Assembly (NCBI GenBank): GCA_045591885.1
Contig: JAZNTT010000093.1
Coordinates: 1-20,342 of the forward strand
Origin: Colimorpha_A sp045591885
Lineage (GTDB): Bacteria; Bacillota; Clostridia; Oscillospirales; CAG-272
Direction: 5' to 3'
DNA length: 20,342 nt
Of this stretch, positions 8,056 to 16,075 are shown in pieces (position 1 is the first letter of the stretch; every line of letters starts with the position of its first letter). The notes under the pieces were generated by a model that was not told the DNA's origin, made no database searches, and worked only from the letters and a program-made list of their open reading frames with translations. A program made the translations under genes and the position numbers.

Positions 8056-10542
8056 ATGCCTAAGAGTCAATATGTTGATCCCTCAAAAGCTTTTGAAAGC
8101 GGCTATATTCACTTTGAGGATATTCCCGTTTGTCAGTACAACAAGACCCTGACTGAGGAAAAGAAGATATACACAAAGGCGGACTTCCTCCGTATCTACC
8201 GCGATATGGCTATTATCCGCGAGTTCGAGACCATGCTGAACGAAGTAAAGGTCAAGAGTGAATACAACGGTGTTAAGTACAACAATCCCGGCCCTGCTCA
8301 CCTTTCGATAGGTCAGGAAGCATCGGCTGTCGGTGAAGCTTACTGCCTCGACATCAACGACTTCTCGTTTGGCTCTCACCGTTCTCACGGCGAGATCCTT
8401 GCTAAGGGTCTTTCCTCTATCGAAAAGCTTACCGACGAAGAGCTTTACGCTATTATGAAGGAATTCCTTGACGGAACCGTTCTTAACGTTGTTGAAAAGC
8501 ACATGAACGCAGGCGGAAACGTAAAGGAGCTTGCTATTAACTTCCTTCTTTACGGCGCACTTGCTGAGGTCTTCGCTCGTAAGACCGGCTTCAACCGCGG
8601 TCTCGGCGGATCCATGCACGCATTCTTCATTCCCTTCGGACTTATGCCTAACAACGCTATCGTTGGCGCGTCCGCTCCTATCGCACTTGGTGCGGCTCTC
8701 TATAAGAGATCGAACGGCAAGCCCGGTATCGTTATCTCTAACTGCGGCGACGGTGCAACCGGACGCGGTCCTGTTCTTGAATCTCTTAACTTTGCATCTA
8801 TGGACCAGATCACGAAGCTCTGGGGTATGGACGGCAAGTATTCTGACGGCGGTATGCCTATCCTCTTCAACGTCTTCAACAACCATTACGGTATGGGCGG
8901 ACAGACCAGAGGTGAGACGATGGGCTTTGATATGGTTGCCCGTCTCGGCGCCGGATTCAACCCGTCTCAGATGCACGCAGAGCGTGTAAACGGTTACGAT
9001 CCGCTTGCAGTTATCGACGCTGTAACAAGAAAGAAGAAGCTCCTTCTCGAGGGCAAGGGACCTGCGCTTCTCGACGTAGTTACCTACCGCGTATCCGGTC
9101 ACTCCCCCTCTGACTCCTCTACCTACCGTACTCAGGAAGAGATCGAGGCATGGAAGAATGCAGACCCGATCGTTGCGTTCAAGAACAAGCTCATCAAGGG
9201 CAAGATTGCAACCGAAAACGATTTCGCAGTAATCCACGAGCAGATCACCAACCGTATGACCGAGATCATGAAGCTCGCGATAAACGACGATATTTCGCCC
9301 CGTATGGACCTTAATAAAGAGCCCGATGCTATCGCATCCATCATGTTCTCCAACCAGAAGGTCGTTTCCATGGAACCCGAGCGTCAGGCAGAAATGCTCA
9401 TGCCCAAGGAAGAGTGTCCTCGCGTTAAAGAGATCAAGGGCAAGGTTCGTACTGCTACCGACAAGGACGGCAAGCCCGTATCCAAGATGAAGATGTACAA
9501 CGTCTGCGACGGTCTCTTCGAGCCGATCATCGACAAGTTCTACGACGATCCTACTCTCATTGCTTACGGTGAAGACAACCGTGACTGGGGCGGTGCGTTC
9601 GGCGTTTACAAGAAGATGACCGAGGCAGTTCCTTATCACCGCTTCTTCAACTCCCCCATTTCCGAGTCCGCTATCGTCGGCTCGGCAGTAGGCTACGCAA
9701 TGTGCGGCGGCCGTGCTATCGTTGAGCTTATGTATGCTGACTTTATCGGTTGTGCAGGAGACGAAATATTCAACCAGATGGCTAAGTGGCAGGCAATGAG
9801 CGCGGGTATCCTTAAGATGCCTATCGTTCTCCGTGTTTCCGTCGGCTCTAAGTACGGCGCACAGCACAGCCAGGACTGGACTGCTATCACCTCTCACATC
9901 CCCGGACTTAAGGTCGTATTCCCTGTAACTCCTACCGACGCTAAGGGTCTTATGACCAGCGCTCTTGACGGCACTGACCCCGTTGTATTCTTCGAGTCTC
10001 AGAGAGTTTACGGCTTCGGCGAAGAGTTCGTTAAGGAAGGTGTGCCGGAAGGTAAGTTCGCTATCGAATTCGGCGAGCCCGATGTTAAGAGAGCAGGTAA
10101 AGACGTTACCATTCTTACCATCGGCGCTACCCTCTACCGCGCTATGAACGCTGCGAAGACTCTCGAAGAGAAGTACGGTGTTTCCGCTGAAATTATCGAC
10201 GCACGTTCCCTCGTTCCCTTCAACTACGACAAGGTTATCGAGTCTGTTAAGAAGACCGGTAAGATAGTTATTGTGGGCGACGCTTGCGAGCGCGCTTCCA
10301 TGATGAAGGATATGGCTGCGAACATTACGGAGTTCTGCTTCGATTACCTCGATGCCCCGCCTATTGCTCTCGGTTCGAGAAACTGGATCACTCCTGCGTT
10401 TGAGCTTGAGAAGTCCTTCTTCCCGTTCGAAGATGCGATAATCGACTGCATTCACGAAAAGCTTATTCCGCTCAGCGGTCACGTTCCGACTCAGAACTTC
10501 TCCGATATCGAGAAGGTAGAAAGAGCCAAGAAGGGTCTTTAA
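8056..10542 (+). CDS. 2-oxoacid dehydrogenase E1, alpha and beta subunits fused
   Basis: This thiamine-diphosphate enzyme decarboxylates the 2-oxoacid (or acetoin) and loads E2. In the 828-residue chain, residues about 40-415 match E1-alpha (HRSHG at 108-112, GLGGSMH at 182-188, ThDP/Mg motif GDGATGRGPVLESLN at 231-245, NNHYGMG). Residues about 478-828 match E1-beta (AYGEDNRDWGGAFGV, ISESAIVGSAVGYAM, HSQDW, VFPVTPTDAKGL, EIIDARSLVPF). About 60 residues, partly Lys/Glu-rich, link them. E1-alpha is longer than usual: about 70 residues separate HRSHG from GGSMH, and a short Gly/Asp-rich insert (about 255-267) precedes the ILFNVFNNHYG strand. AAGGAG precedes the start. It ends the operon. The substrate is unassigned; pyruvate or acetoin are the leading guesses. 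Confidence 0.93.
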   Translation: MPKSQYVDPSKAFESGYIHFEDIPVCQYNKTLTEEKKIYTKADFLRIYRDMAIIREFETMLNEVKVKSEYNGVKYNNPGPAHLSIGQEASAVGEAYCLDINDFSFGSHRSHGEILAKGLSSIEKLTDEELYAIMKEFLDGTVLNVVEKHMNAGGNVKELAINFLLYGALAEVFARKTGFNRGLGGSMHAFFIPFGLMPNNAIVGASAPIALGAALYKRSNGKPGIVISNCGDGATGRGPVLESLNFASMDQITKLWGMDGKYSDGGMPILFNVFNNHYGMGGQTRGETMGFDMVARLGAGFNPSQMHAERVNGYDPLAVIDAVTRKKKLLLEGKGPALLDVVTYRVSGHSPSDSSTYRTQEEIEAWKNADPIVAFKNKLIKGKIATENDFAVIHEQITNRMTEIMKLAINDDISPRMDLNKEPDAIASIMFSNQKVVSMEPERQAEMLMPKEECPRVKEIKGKVRTATDKDGKPVSKMKMYNVCDGLFEPIIDKFYDDPTLIAYGEDNRDWGGAFGVYKKMTEAVPYHRFFNSPISESAIVGSAVGYAMCGGRAIVELMYADFIGCAGDEIFNQMAKWQAMSAGILKMPIVLRVSVGSKYGAQHSQDWTAITSHIPGLKVVFPVTPTDAKGLMTSALDGTDPVVFFESQRVYGFGEEFVKEGVPEGKFAIEFGEPDVKRAGKDVTILTIGATLYRAMNAAKTLEEKYGVSAEIIDARSLVPFNYDKVIESVKKTGKIVIVGDACERASMMKDMAANITEFCFDYLDAPPIALGSRNWITPAFELEKSFFPFEDAIIDCIHEKLIPLSGHVPTQNFSDIEKVERAKKGL

Positions 10543-10549
10543 GATCAAT

Positions 10550-10577
10550 AAAAATTCCCCCGAGAGGGGGAATTTTT
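10550..10577 (+). terminator. Strong terminator closing the dehydrogenase operon
   Basis: AAAAATTCCCCC and GGGGGAATTTTT make a perfect 12-pair stem around a GAGA tetraloop, with a U-tract built into the 3' arm. It lies 7 bases after the E1 stop. Confidence 0.93.
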
Positions 10578-10607
10578 ATTTTAAGAACGGATAAAGAATA
10601 ATTGGTG

Positions 10608-10636
10608 TTGAAATGAGAAGTAAAATATGGTAAAAT
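10608..10636 (+). promoter_or_regulatory. Promoter of the surface nuclease gene
   Basis: TTGAAA (10608-10613), a 17-base spacer and TAAAAT (10631-10636) with an extended -10 TG. It lies just after the operon terminator and 63 bases before the nuclease ATG, making the nuclease a separate unit. Confidence 0.65.
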
Positions 10637-10699
10637 GAAACAGATGTCGAATTGTCGGCTATTTCGGCGGATTATGTCCGACGTAAAAGAGGATTGAAG

Positions 10700-12430
10700 A
10701 TGAAAAATCTCATAAAAACAATTGCGGCGTTGTTGCTTATTATCCCGATAACCGTTACGGCTTTTCCGTTTGTCACCGAGATATCTGCGGCAACGCTTGT
10801 TTATTCTAAGGAAAGCAATTCGGGTACTCGACACGTTGTTTGTACAACGCTTGAGGGAACCGGTGCGGACAAGTATTATATCGGAAGCTATACATATGAT
10901 AATCTTAAAACGCTTTCTGCGACCGAGCTTTTTGATGAGCTTCGGGAGCTTATGACCGTCACGCACACGAAAACCTCGAGCTATGATGATTGCCGGAATA
11001 TGGCGCCCAAGACTGATTGTGAAAATAATGACGGCAGAATAAATCTTATATATTCTTCAAAGTCTATAATCTATGATGCTAACCAAAGCGGAAAGGGATG
11101 GAACCGCGAATACGTTTGGCCAAAATCACTTGGCGCCGATACCACGAGCGGTGGCGGAGCGGATCTTCACCACATCAGAATATCAGATAACGGTATTAAC
11201 AACAAAAGAAACAGTCTGAAATACGGCAACGTCGACGGCGGAACTGCCGCGACGGGCGGTTCTCTTGTCGGAAATACCTTTATAGGCGGATACTATGGAG
11301 ACGGATTCTTTGAACCGCATGACAACGTCAAGGGAGACGTTGCCCGCATTTGTCTTTATATGTACGTTAGGTGGAATACAGCTTGGAAATGCACGAATAT
11401 AGAAAAGGTTTTTGAAAGCGTTGACGTGCTTCTTGAATGGTGCGCACTCGATCCGGTTGATACTTGGGAAATGGGTCGAAACGAGGTCGTTTCCGCTTAT
11501 CAGGGTAACAGAAACGTTTTTATTGATTATCCTGAGCTTGCGTGGTTAATGTTCAACCGCGATATACCCGATGAAATGGTAACTCCGTCGGGCGGCGCGG
11601 TATCAGGCGATCCCTCTTGTCCTCATACTGATACCGAGCTGAGAAATGCTTCTCCGGCAAACTGCGGATATGACGGCTACACGGGCGATACTCACTGCGT
11701 AAGCTGCGGTAAGAAAATCTCCTCAGGTACGCTTATAAGCGCGAGCGGAGATCACGAATATGGTACCTGGGAGACAAGCGAGACGCATCACGCAAGAGAA
11801 TGTACTGTTTGTAAAAAGCAGAGCGAAAAGGAGAGCCATATCTATGACAATTCCTGCGATGCGGAATGTAATATATGTGAATACACGCGGCCTATAACTC
11901 ACAGCTACGGTCCCGATCCCTCGCATGATGACAAGTACCACTGGTACGTTTGCTCCGTTTGCAACGTTTTGGGAACGAAGTCCGATCACGTCTATTATAA
12001 CGCCTGCGATGAAACCTGTAATCATTGCAGTTACGTCAGAACAATTACTCATAGCTTCAGAAGTGAGTGGAGCGGCGATGAGAGCGGTCATTGGCATGCA
12101 TGCTCTGTTTGCGGTATATATGACAAAAAATTAAGCCACCAATTTGCAAATGATGCAGATACGAAATGCGATATGTGCGGTTATAAGCGCAGCCCGATAA
12201 CGGTGCCTTCAACAACGAAGCCCTCGCAAACGCGCCCTTCTACGACTGCTCAATCAACGGTGCCGGATATAACAACTCAAATACCATCTACCGGAGACGC
12301 CGAGCCGAAATACGTTGGGCAAAAAGATTCAGATATGAAGCTTATGATTATCTATATGCTTTCTGCGCTTTGCATATCGCTTATATTGGGTATTGCAGCC
12401 GTTACCGTGTTCAAAAAAAGAAGTCACTGA
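10700..12430 (+). CDS. Exported endonuclease I (EndA/NucM)-family protein with Cys/His repeats and C-terminal anchor
   Basis: This 576-residue surface protein starts with a signal peptide (Lys-rich start, hydrophobic 8-20, likely cleavage after Ala30). Residues about 55-290 match the endonuclease I family: WNREYVWPKS (134-143), DLHHIR (155-160), an LDPVDTWEMGRNE stretch and QGNRNVFIDYPELAWLMF near 280. The family cuts DNA or RNA outside the cell. The catalytic His usual in NREHVWP is Tyr138 here, and the usual RGN after the DLHH motif reads RNS, so activity is doubtful. Residues about 320-497 carry seven CxxC pairs with regular HxW and HxY/F spacing, a repeat common in clostridial surface proteins and probably metal-binding. 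A Pro/Thr linker (499-534), a membrane helix (548-571) and KKR follow. AGAGGA supports the ATG at 10700. Confidence 0.85.
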   Translation: MKNLIKTIAALLLIIPITVTAFPFVTEISAATLVYSKESNSGTRHVVCTTLEGTGADKYYIGSYTYDNLKTLSATELFDELRELMTVTHTKTSSYDDCRNMAPKTDCENNDGRINLIYSSKSIIYDANQSGKGWNREYVWPKSLGADTTSGGGADLHHIRISDNGINNKRNSLKYGNVDGGTAATGGSLVGNTFIGGYYGDGFFEPHDNVKGDVARICLYMYVRWNTAWKCTNIEKVFESVDVLLEWCALDPVDTWEMGRNEVVSAYQGNRNVFIDYPELAWLMFNRDIPDEMVTPSGGAVSGDPSCPHTDTELRNASPANCGYDGYTGDTHCVSCGKKISSGTLISASGDHEYGTWETSETHHARECTVCKKQSEKESHIYDNSCDAECNICEYTRPITHSYGPDPSHDDKYHWYVCSVCNVLGTKSDHVYYNACDETCNHCSYVRTITHSFRSEWSGDESGHWHACSVCGIYDKKLSHQFANDADTKCDMCGYKRSPITVPSTTKPSQTRPSTTAQSTVPDITTQIPSTGDAEPKYVGQKDSDMKLMIIYMLSALCISLILGIAAVTVFKKRSH

Positions 12431-12485
12431 ATAATCCCATATTAATGCGGAATCGTTTCTTGATTCTATTCTGTCTGTTGAATTG

Positions 12486-12522
12486 AAAATCTCGCACACG
12501 TTTTAGTGTGCGAGATTTTTTT
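12486..12522. terminator. Bidirectional terminator between the nuclease and the lipoprotein gene
   Basis: AAAATCTCGCACAC and GTGTGCGAGATTTT form a perfect 14-pair stem with a 6-base loop, flanked by T on the right and A on the left. It serves the nuclease gene on the plus strand; the minus-strand lipoprotein gene ends right at its edge (12521). Confidence 0.9.
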
Positions 12523-12856
12523 ACTTTATTATATCGTTATTGTGGGTCGTGCCGCCGCGGTTCAAACCGTCACGAAGGTTATCCTCGGCATTTCTGAGTC
12601 CGTTGTGAACGTCTCTGCCTGCGTTGTCAAGACCGTGGCGGATATCACGGGGGAGATTATAAATATCGTCTTCTATTCCGTTATGATATCTGCGCTCGTC
12701 TCTGTCGGTATCGCTTACGTCAGTAGTATTTTCATGGCGGTCACCGTGGTGTCCGAGATAACCGTCGTCGCCGCGGTCAATGTTACCGCCGCGCGTGCAG
12801 GATGCCATGCTGAGAACTACCGAGCAAAGCGCGATTGCTGTTATTATCTTTTTCAT
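12521..12856 (-). CDS. Small repetitive lipoprotein of unknown function
   Basis: This 111-residue protein has a lipoprotein signal: Lys-Lys start, hydrophobic 4-16, and Cys20 in SMASC, which is a permissible lipobox. After the Cys it is very hydrophilic (Asp, His, Arg, Asn, Gly). From about residue 68 it holds three 11-residue repeats: DIRHGLDNAGR, DVHNGLRNAED, NLRDGLNRGGT. These would form an amphipathic helix with Leu/Ile/Val on one face. AAGAGG lies upstream of the ATG. I do not recognise the family. The long open frame on the plus strand here lacks such features and is taken as a shadow. It is probably transcribed alone: its neighbour dacF-like gene has its own start upstream, and the two share only direction. 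Confidence 0.7.
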   Translation of the reverse strand: MKKIITAIALCSVVLSMASCTRGGNIDRGDDGYLGHHGDRHENTTDVSDTDRDERRYHNGIEDDIYNLPRDIRHGLDNAGRDVHNGLRNAEDNLRDGLNRGGTTHNNDIIK

Positions 12857-12945
12857 TTTTTCGCCTCTTATTTATTATTAAGGGAATAATGTCCCGTCGT
12901 TAGTATTGACGGACGAGCCGAAAAAATGCTTTGAAAAATTTGTTA

Positions 12946-14085
12946 TTAAAACGCCGAGAAGAATGAGCTTATTAGTCTTTTCAGAACTTGTGAAAAGCTG
13001 ATTTTTTCAACCGTTTCCGCTGCTCTTATCGGAACGCTTCCGATTATCTCACCGTTTGCCTTGAATACGATTTCTCCGATCTTGTCACCAGCCTTAATCG
13101 GTGCTTTGACCGATTTCGGAAGCACTGTCTCTGCTGTTACGCCCGAAGAAAAGACATCCTTGGGAAGAACCTTGCCGAAGCCTTCTCCAATTAGCGGCAA
13201 CGAGCTTTTTACACCGTATAGGACGTCGATGCTTCCGATCTCGCCCTGCTCGTATTTATAGTAACGGTATGCGGAAAATCCGTAGTCGAGAAGTGCTTTT
13301 GCCGTTTCGTTTCGACTGTCGCGGTTCGGTGAACCCATTACTACGGCAATTAAGTGCATTCCGCCGCGCTCGGCGGTTGCGCTGATGCAGAAGCCCGCCT
13401 TTGAGGTCGAGCCGGTCTTAAGTCCTGTTGCGCCTTTGTAAAAGCGAATGAGGCGGTTTGTGTTCGTAAGACCGAACGCGCCGTTTCTGATGGTGTCCAT
13501 CCATATTGTAGTATAATTAAATATGATAGGATGCTTAAGCAGCTCTGCTGACATAAGGGCAATATCGCGCGCGGTCGTCAGGTGATTTTGTACGCTGTCG
13601 TCAAGTCCCGTCGGGTTTTCAAATACCGTGTTCGTCATTCCGAGCTGGGAAGCGCGCTCATTCATCGCCTTGACGAATTCCTCAACGCTTCCGCTTATAT
13701 GCTCGGCAAGGGCGGTCGACGCATCGTTTGCGCTGGCGACAATCACGCTTTTGAGTAGATCCTCGACGCTCATCACCTCGCCTGCCTTCAGATATACCTG
13801 CGAGCCTCCCATTTTCGATGCGCGTTCGCTTACCTGGACGTTGTCGGTAAGGGAAAGCGTGCCCTTGTCAAGCTCCTCCACGACGAGAAGAATCGTCATT
13901 ATTTTGGTGACCGATGCGGGAGGCAGGCGCTGGTCTGCGTTATGCTCGTAGAGAATTTCGCCCGTCGACGCTTCCATAAGTATTACGCTTTTCGCTTCGC
14001 CGTAAAGCTCGGCTCCTTGGAATTTTATGGGGAGTATGGTGAGCAAAATTACGGCACAAATTATTACCGATATTAGCTTTTTCAT
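12946..14085 (-). CDS. D-alanyl-D-alanine carboxypeptidase (S11, PBP5/DacF-like)
   Basis: This exported low-molecular-weight penicillin-binding protein trims the terminal D-Ala from peptidoglycan stem peptides. The 379 residues have a signal peptide (1-24, LPIKFQGA near the cut), the serine triad SVTK (58-61), SAN (118-120) and KTG (223-225), and a C-terminal beta domain. The tail (VLKRLISSFFSAF) is an amphipathic helix that would hold the protein to the outer face of the membrane. Length and motif spacing are normal, so it should be active. The start has AAAGGAG on the minus strand. It follows the nifS-nifU unit but is separated from it by a terminator-like hairpin. Confidence 0.95.
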   Translation of the reverse strand: MKKLISVIICAVILLTILPIKFQGAELYGEAKSVILMEASTGEILYEHNADQRLPPASVTKIMTILLVVEELDKGTLSLTDNVQVSERASKMGGSQVYLKAGEVMSVEDLLKSVIVASANDASTALAEHISGSVEEFVKAMNERASQLGMTNTVFENPTGLDDSVQNHLTTARDIALMSAELLKHPIIFNYTTIWMDTIRNGAFGLTNTNRLIRFYKGATGLKTGSTSKAGFCISATAERGGMHLIAVVMGSPNRDSRNETAKALLDYGFSAYRYYKYEQGEIGSIDVLYGVKSSLPLIGEGFGKVLPKDVFSSGVTAETVLPKSVKAPIKAGDKIGEIVFKANGEIIGSVPIRAAETVEKISFSQVLKRLISSFFSAF

Positions 14086-14141
14086 TTTTCGCTCCTTTAT
14101 GCTTTTTTGAAAGTGTATGAAAAAAGGGCAGAAAATATGAA

Positions 14142-14168
14142 GATCCGCCCGACAATATCGGGCGGATC
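14142..14168 (-). terminator. Terminator-like hairpin after nifU
   Basis: GATCCGCCCGA and TCGGGCGGATC make a perfect 11-pair stem with a 5-base loop. On the minus strand it lies 14 bases after the nifU stop and is followed by a T-rich but interrupted tract (TTCATATTTT), so termination may be partial, with some readthrough into the carboxypeptidase gene. Confidence 0.7.
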
Positions 14169-14182
14169 GGTTACTTTATGTT

Positions 14183-14623
14183 TTAGTGCTGCTTGCCGCA
14201 AGCGGAGCAGTCGCCGTCGCATTCGTGGCCGTTTATCTCGACGACCTTGTCGATGCCGTTGCGCTTATAGTAGTCGTTTATTGCGGTCTTTACTGCCTCT
14301 TCTGCAAGAACTGAGCAGTGAAGCTTGACGGGGGGAAGTCCGTCGAGCGCCTCAACGACTGCCTTATTCGTGAGCGTGAGTGCTTCGTCGACGCTCTTGC
14401 CCTTGATAAGCTCAGTTGCCATCGAAGAGGTCGCGATAGCAGCGCCGCAGCCGAAGGTCTTGAACTTTACGTCAACTATGATGTTGTCCTCAATTTTGAG
14501 GTAGATCCTCATTATATCGCCGCAGGTCGCATTTCCGACCTCGCCGACAGCAGAGGGATTTTCTATTTCACCGACGTTTCGCGGATTTGCGAAATGGTCC
14601 ATAACTTTTGCACTGTAATTCAT
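14183..14623 (-). CDS. nifU: NifU/IscU-type Fe-S cluster scaffold
   Basis: This 146-residue cytosolic scaffold assembles Fe-S clusters from sulfur delivered by the desulfurase. The three cluster ligands are present: C34 in NATCGD (with Asp36), C59 in FGCGAA and C103 in LHCSVLAEEA. A short C-terminal tail adds a further Cys cluster (C135, C139, C142 in ECDGDCSACG), as seen in clostridial NifU-like proteins. There is no ferredoxin-like or C-terminal Nfu domain. It follows nifS by 15 bases, with AAAAGGA as ribosome binding site, so the pair is one operon. No nitrogenase genes are nearby, so the role is general Fe-S assembly. Confidence 0.96.
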   Translation of the reverse strand: MNYSAKVMDHFANPRNVGEIENPSAVGEVGNATCGDIMRIYLKIEDNIIVDVKFKTFGCGAAIATSSMATELIKGKSVDEALTLTNKAVVEALDGLPPVKLHCSVLAEEAVKTAINDYYKRNGIDKVVEINGHECDGDCSACGKQH

Positions 14624-14638
14624 ATTATTCTATCCTTT

Positions 14639-15796
14639 TCAGTTGTTGTAGAGGGGGCTCATCTCGCGCAGGCGCGCAACGATGGGCGGGAGCTTTTCGA
14701 GAATGTAATCGACGTCCTCGTCGGTGTTTTCGTGCGAAAGAGTGAGACGGAGCGAGCCATGTGCCTTTTCGTGAGGGAGACCGATAGAGAGAAGAACGTG
14801 CGACGGCTCAAGCGATGCAGTCGAGCAGGCGGAGCCGGTAGATGCCGCGATTCCTGCCATGTCGAGGAGCAGTATCAAGCTTTCGCCCTCGATAAACTCA
14901 AACGCGACGTTGAGGTTTCCGGGAAGGCGGTGTTCCATCGAGCCGTTTATTCTCGTTGCGGGGATCTTCATTATCTCGTCAGCAAGTCGGTCGCGCATTT
15001 TCTTGATTCGCTCCATATCGGGGAGCTGCTCGATCGCTATCTCAAGAGCTTTAGATAGGCCGACGATGTAAGCGACGTTTTCAGTACCGCCGCGGCGGCG
15101 TCTTTCCTGACCTCCGCCGTCGATGAGGTTGTGTAGACGTGTTCCTGTCTTTACGTAAAGCGCGCCGATGCCCTTGGGTGCGTGAATCTTGTGTCCCGAG
15201 AGGGAGAGCATATCCACACCGAGGTCGTTTACGTCGATCGGAATGTTTCCGACCGCCTGTACTGCGTCGGTGAAGAAGGGAACCTTATGTGCGTGTGCGA
15301 CCTCTGCAAGCTCCTTTATCGGGAGGATCGTTCCGATTTCGTTGTTCGCATACATCATAGCGACGAGGATCGTATCGGGACGGATCGCCTTTTCAAGCTG
15401 TTCGGGGGTTATAAGTCCCTCGCTGTCGACCTCGAGAAGAGTAACCTCAAAGCCGTCTTTTTTGAGCGCGTCGAGCGTGTGAAGCACTGCGTGGTGCTCG
15501 TAGACTGTAGAAATTATGTGTTTGCCCTTCGACATATTTGCGTGTGCGGCGCCCTTGATTGCCCAGTTATCGGACTCGGAGCCGCAGGACGTGAAGAATA
15601 TTTCATTTGGCTTCGCACCGAGAAGCGACGCAATCTTTGCGCGTGCTTCGGCTATCGCCTCGGCACTTTTTCTGCCGAGCCCATACAAGCTCGACGGGTT
15701 TCCGTACTCGCTTCCGAAATAGGGAAGCATGGCGTTAAGTACCTCGGGCGAAACGCTTGTGGTCGCGGCGTTATCCGCGTAAACAAAACGTGACAT
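14639..15796 (-). CDS. nifS: Cysteine desulfurase (NifS/IscS family)
   Basis: This PLP enzyme removes sulfur from cysteine and passes it as persulfide to NifU. In the 385 residues the PLP lysine is K203 in SGHKIHAPKG, the substrate-binding histidine lies in EHHAV (101-102), and the catalytic cysteine is C324 in STGSACSTASLEPSHVL. This is the long, flexible-loop (group I) form. The length is typical. AAAGGA precedes the ATG on the minus strand. No IscR-type regulator gene lies directly upstream. The gap 15797-16028 contains only the promoter described below and no convincing ORF. Confidence 0.97.
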   Translation of the reverse strand: MSRFVYADNAATTSVSPEVLNAMLPYFGSEYGNPSSLYGLGRKSAEAIAEARAKIASLLGAKPNEIFFTSCGSESDNWAIKGAAHANMSKGKHIISTVYEHHAVLHTLDALKKDGFEVTLLEVDSEGLITPEQLEKAIRPDTILVAMMYANNEIGTILPIKELAEVAHAHKVPFFTDAVQAVGNIPIDVNDLGVDMLSLSGHKIHAPKGIGALYVKTGTRLHNLIDGGGQERRRRGGTENVAYIVGLSKALEIAIEQLPDMERIKKMRDRLADEIMKIPATRINGSMEHRLPGNLNVAFEFIEGESLILLLDMAGIAASTGSACSTASLEPSHVLLSIGLPHEKAHGSLRLTLSHENTDEDVDYILEKLPPIVARLREMSPLYNN

Positions 15797-15866
15797 ATAT
15801 TTATTTTATCCTTTCAAAAGGGGGGTGTTTCTTTATGCGAAAGGAGCGTTTTTCCTTTGCGTCTAT

Positions 15867-15895
15867 ATTGTATACCATTTTAGTGTACTTTGCAA
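15867..15895 (-). promoter_or_regulatory. Promoter of nifS-nifU
   Basis: On the minus strand TTGCAA (15895-15890), a 17-base spacer and TACAAT (15872-15867) lie about 70 bases upstream of the nifS ATG. The leader contains an imperfect AAAGGA/TCCTTT hairpin whose role is unclear. The rest of this gap is AT-rich with nothing else recognised. Confidence 0.6.
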
Positions 15896-16032
15896 TAGAT
15901 TTTTCAAAAAAATATGACGAAATCAGAAGCATTTAAGGAAATATTTTCGTTCTATTCATATATATTTGGCTTGTAGGTCAAAACTGCTTGCTTTTTATAT
16001 GAAAGTATATGTGCGATTTCTTTGGCAAAGAA

Positions 16033-16059
16033 AAGGAAGATGCTTTTGGCATCTTCCTT
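16033..16059 (-). terminator. Terminator of the blaI-blaR1-like operon
   Basis: AAGGAAGATGC and GCATCTTCCTT make a perfect 11-pair stem with a 5-base loop. On the minus strand it follows the stop of the BlaR1-like gene by 16 bases and runs into TTCTTT. Confidence 0.8.
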
Positions 16060-16075
16060 CTTTGGACGGTATTTA

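Noticed and set aside
8083..10548. 821-residue open frame on the minus strand opposite E1
   Set aside because: It mirrors the E1 gene, has no ribosome binding site or recognisable motif, and arises from codon bias. The same holds for the long minus-strand frames opposite murC, E2 and E3.
10652..10699. TTG start extending the nuclease by 16 residues
   Set aside because: It would put a charged segment before the signal peptide; the ATG at 10700 has AGAGGA and a standard signal sequence follows.
12281..12297. IPSTG as an LPxTG-like sortase site in the nuclease protein
   Set aside because: It lies about 15 residues from the membrane helix rather than directly before it, and no sortase gene is in view; kept only as a weak possibility.
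12506..12889. 127-residue plus-strand ORF opposite the lipoprotein gene
   Set aside because: It begins inside the nuclease terminator, lacks a clear ribosome binding site, and the minus strand has a proper lipoprotein signal.
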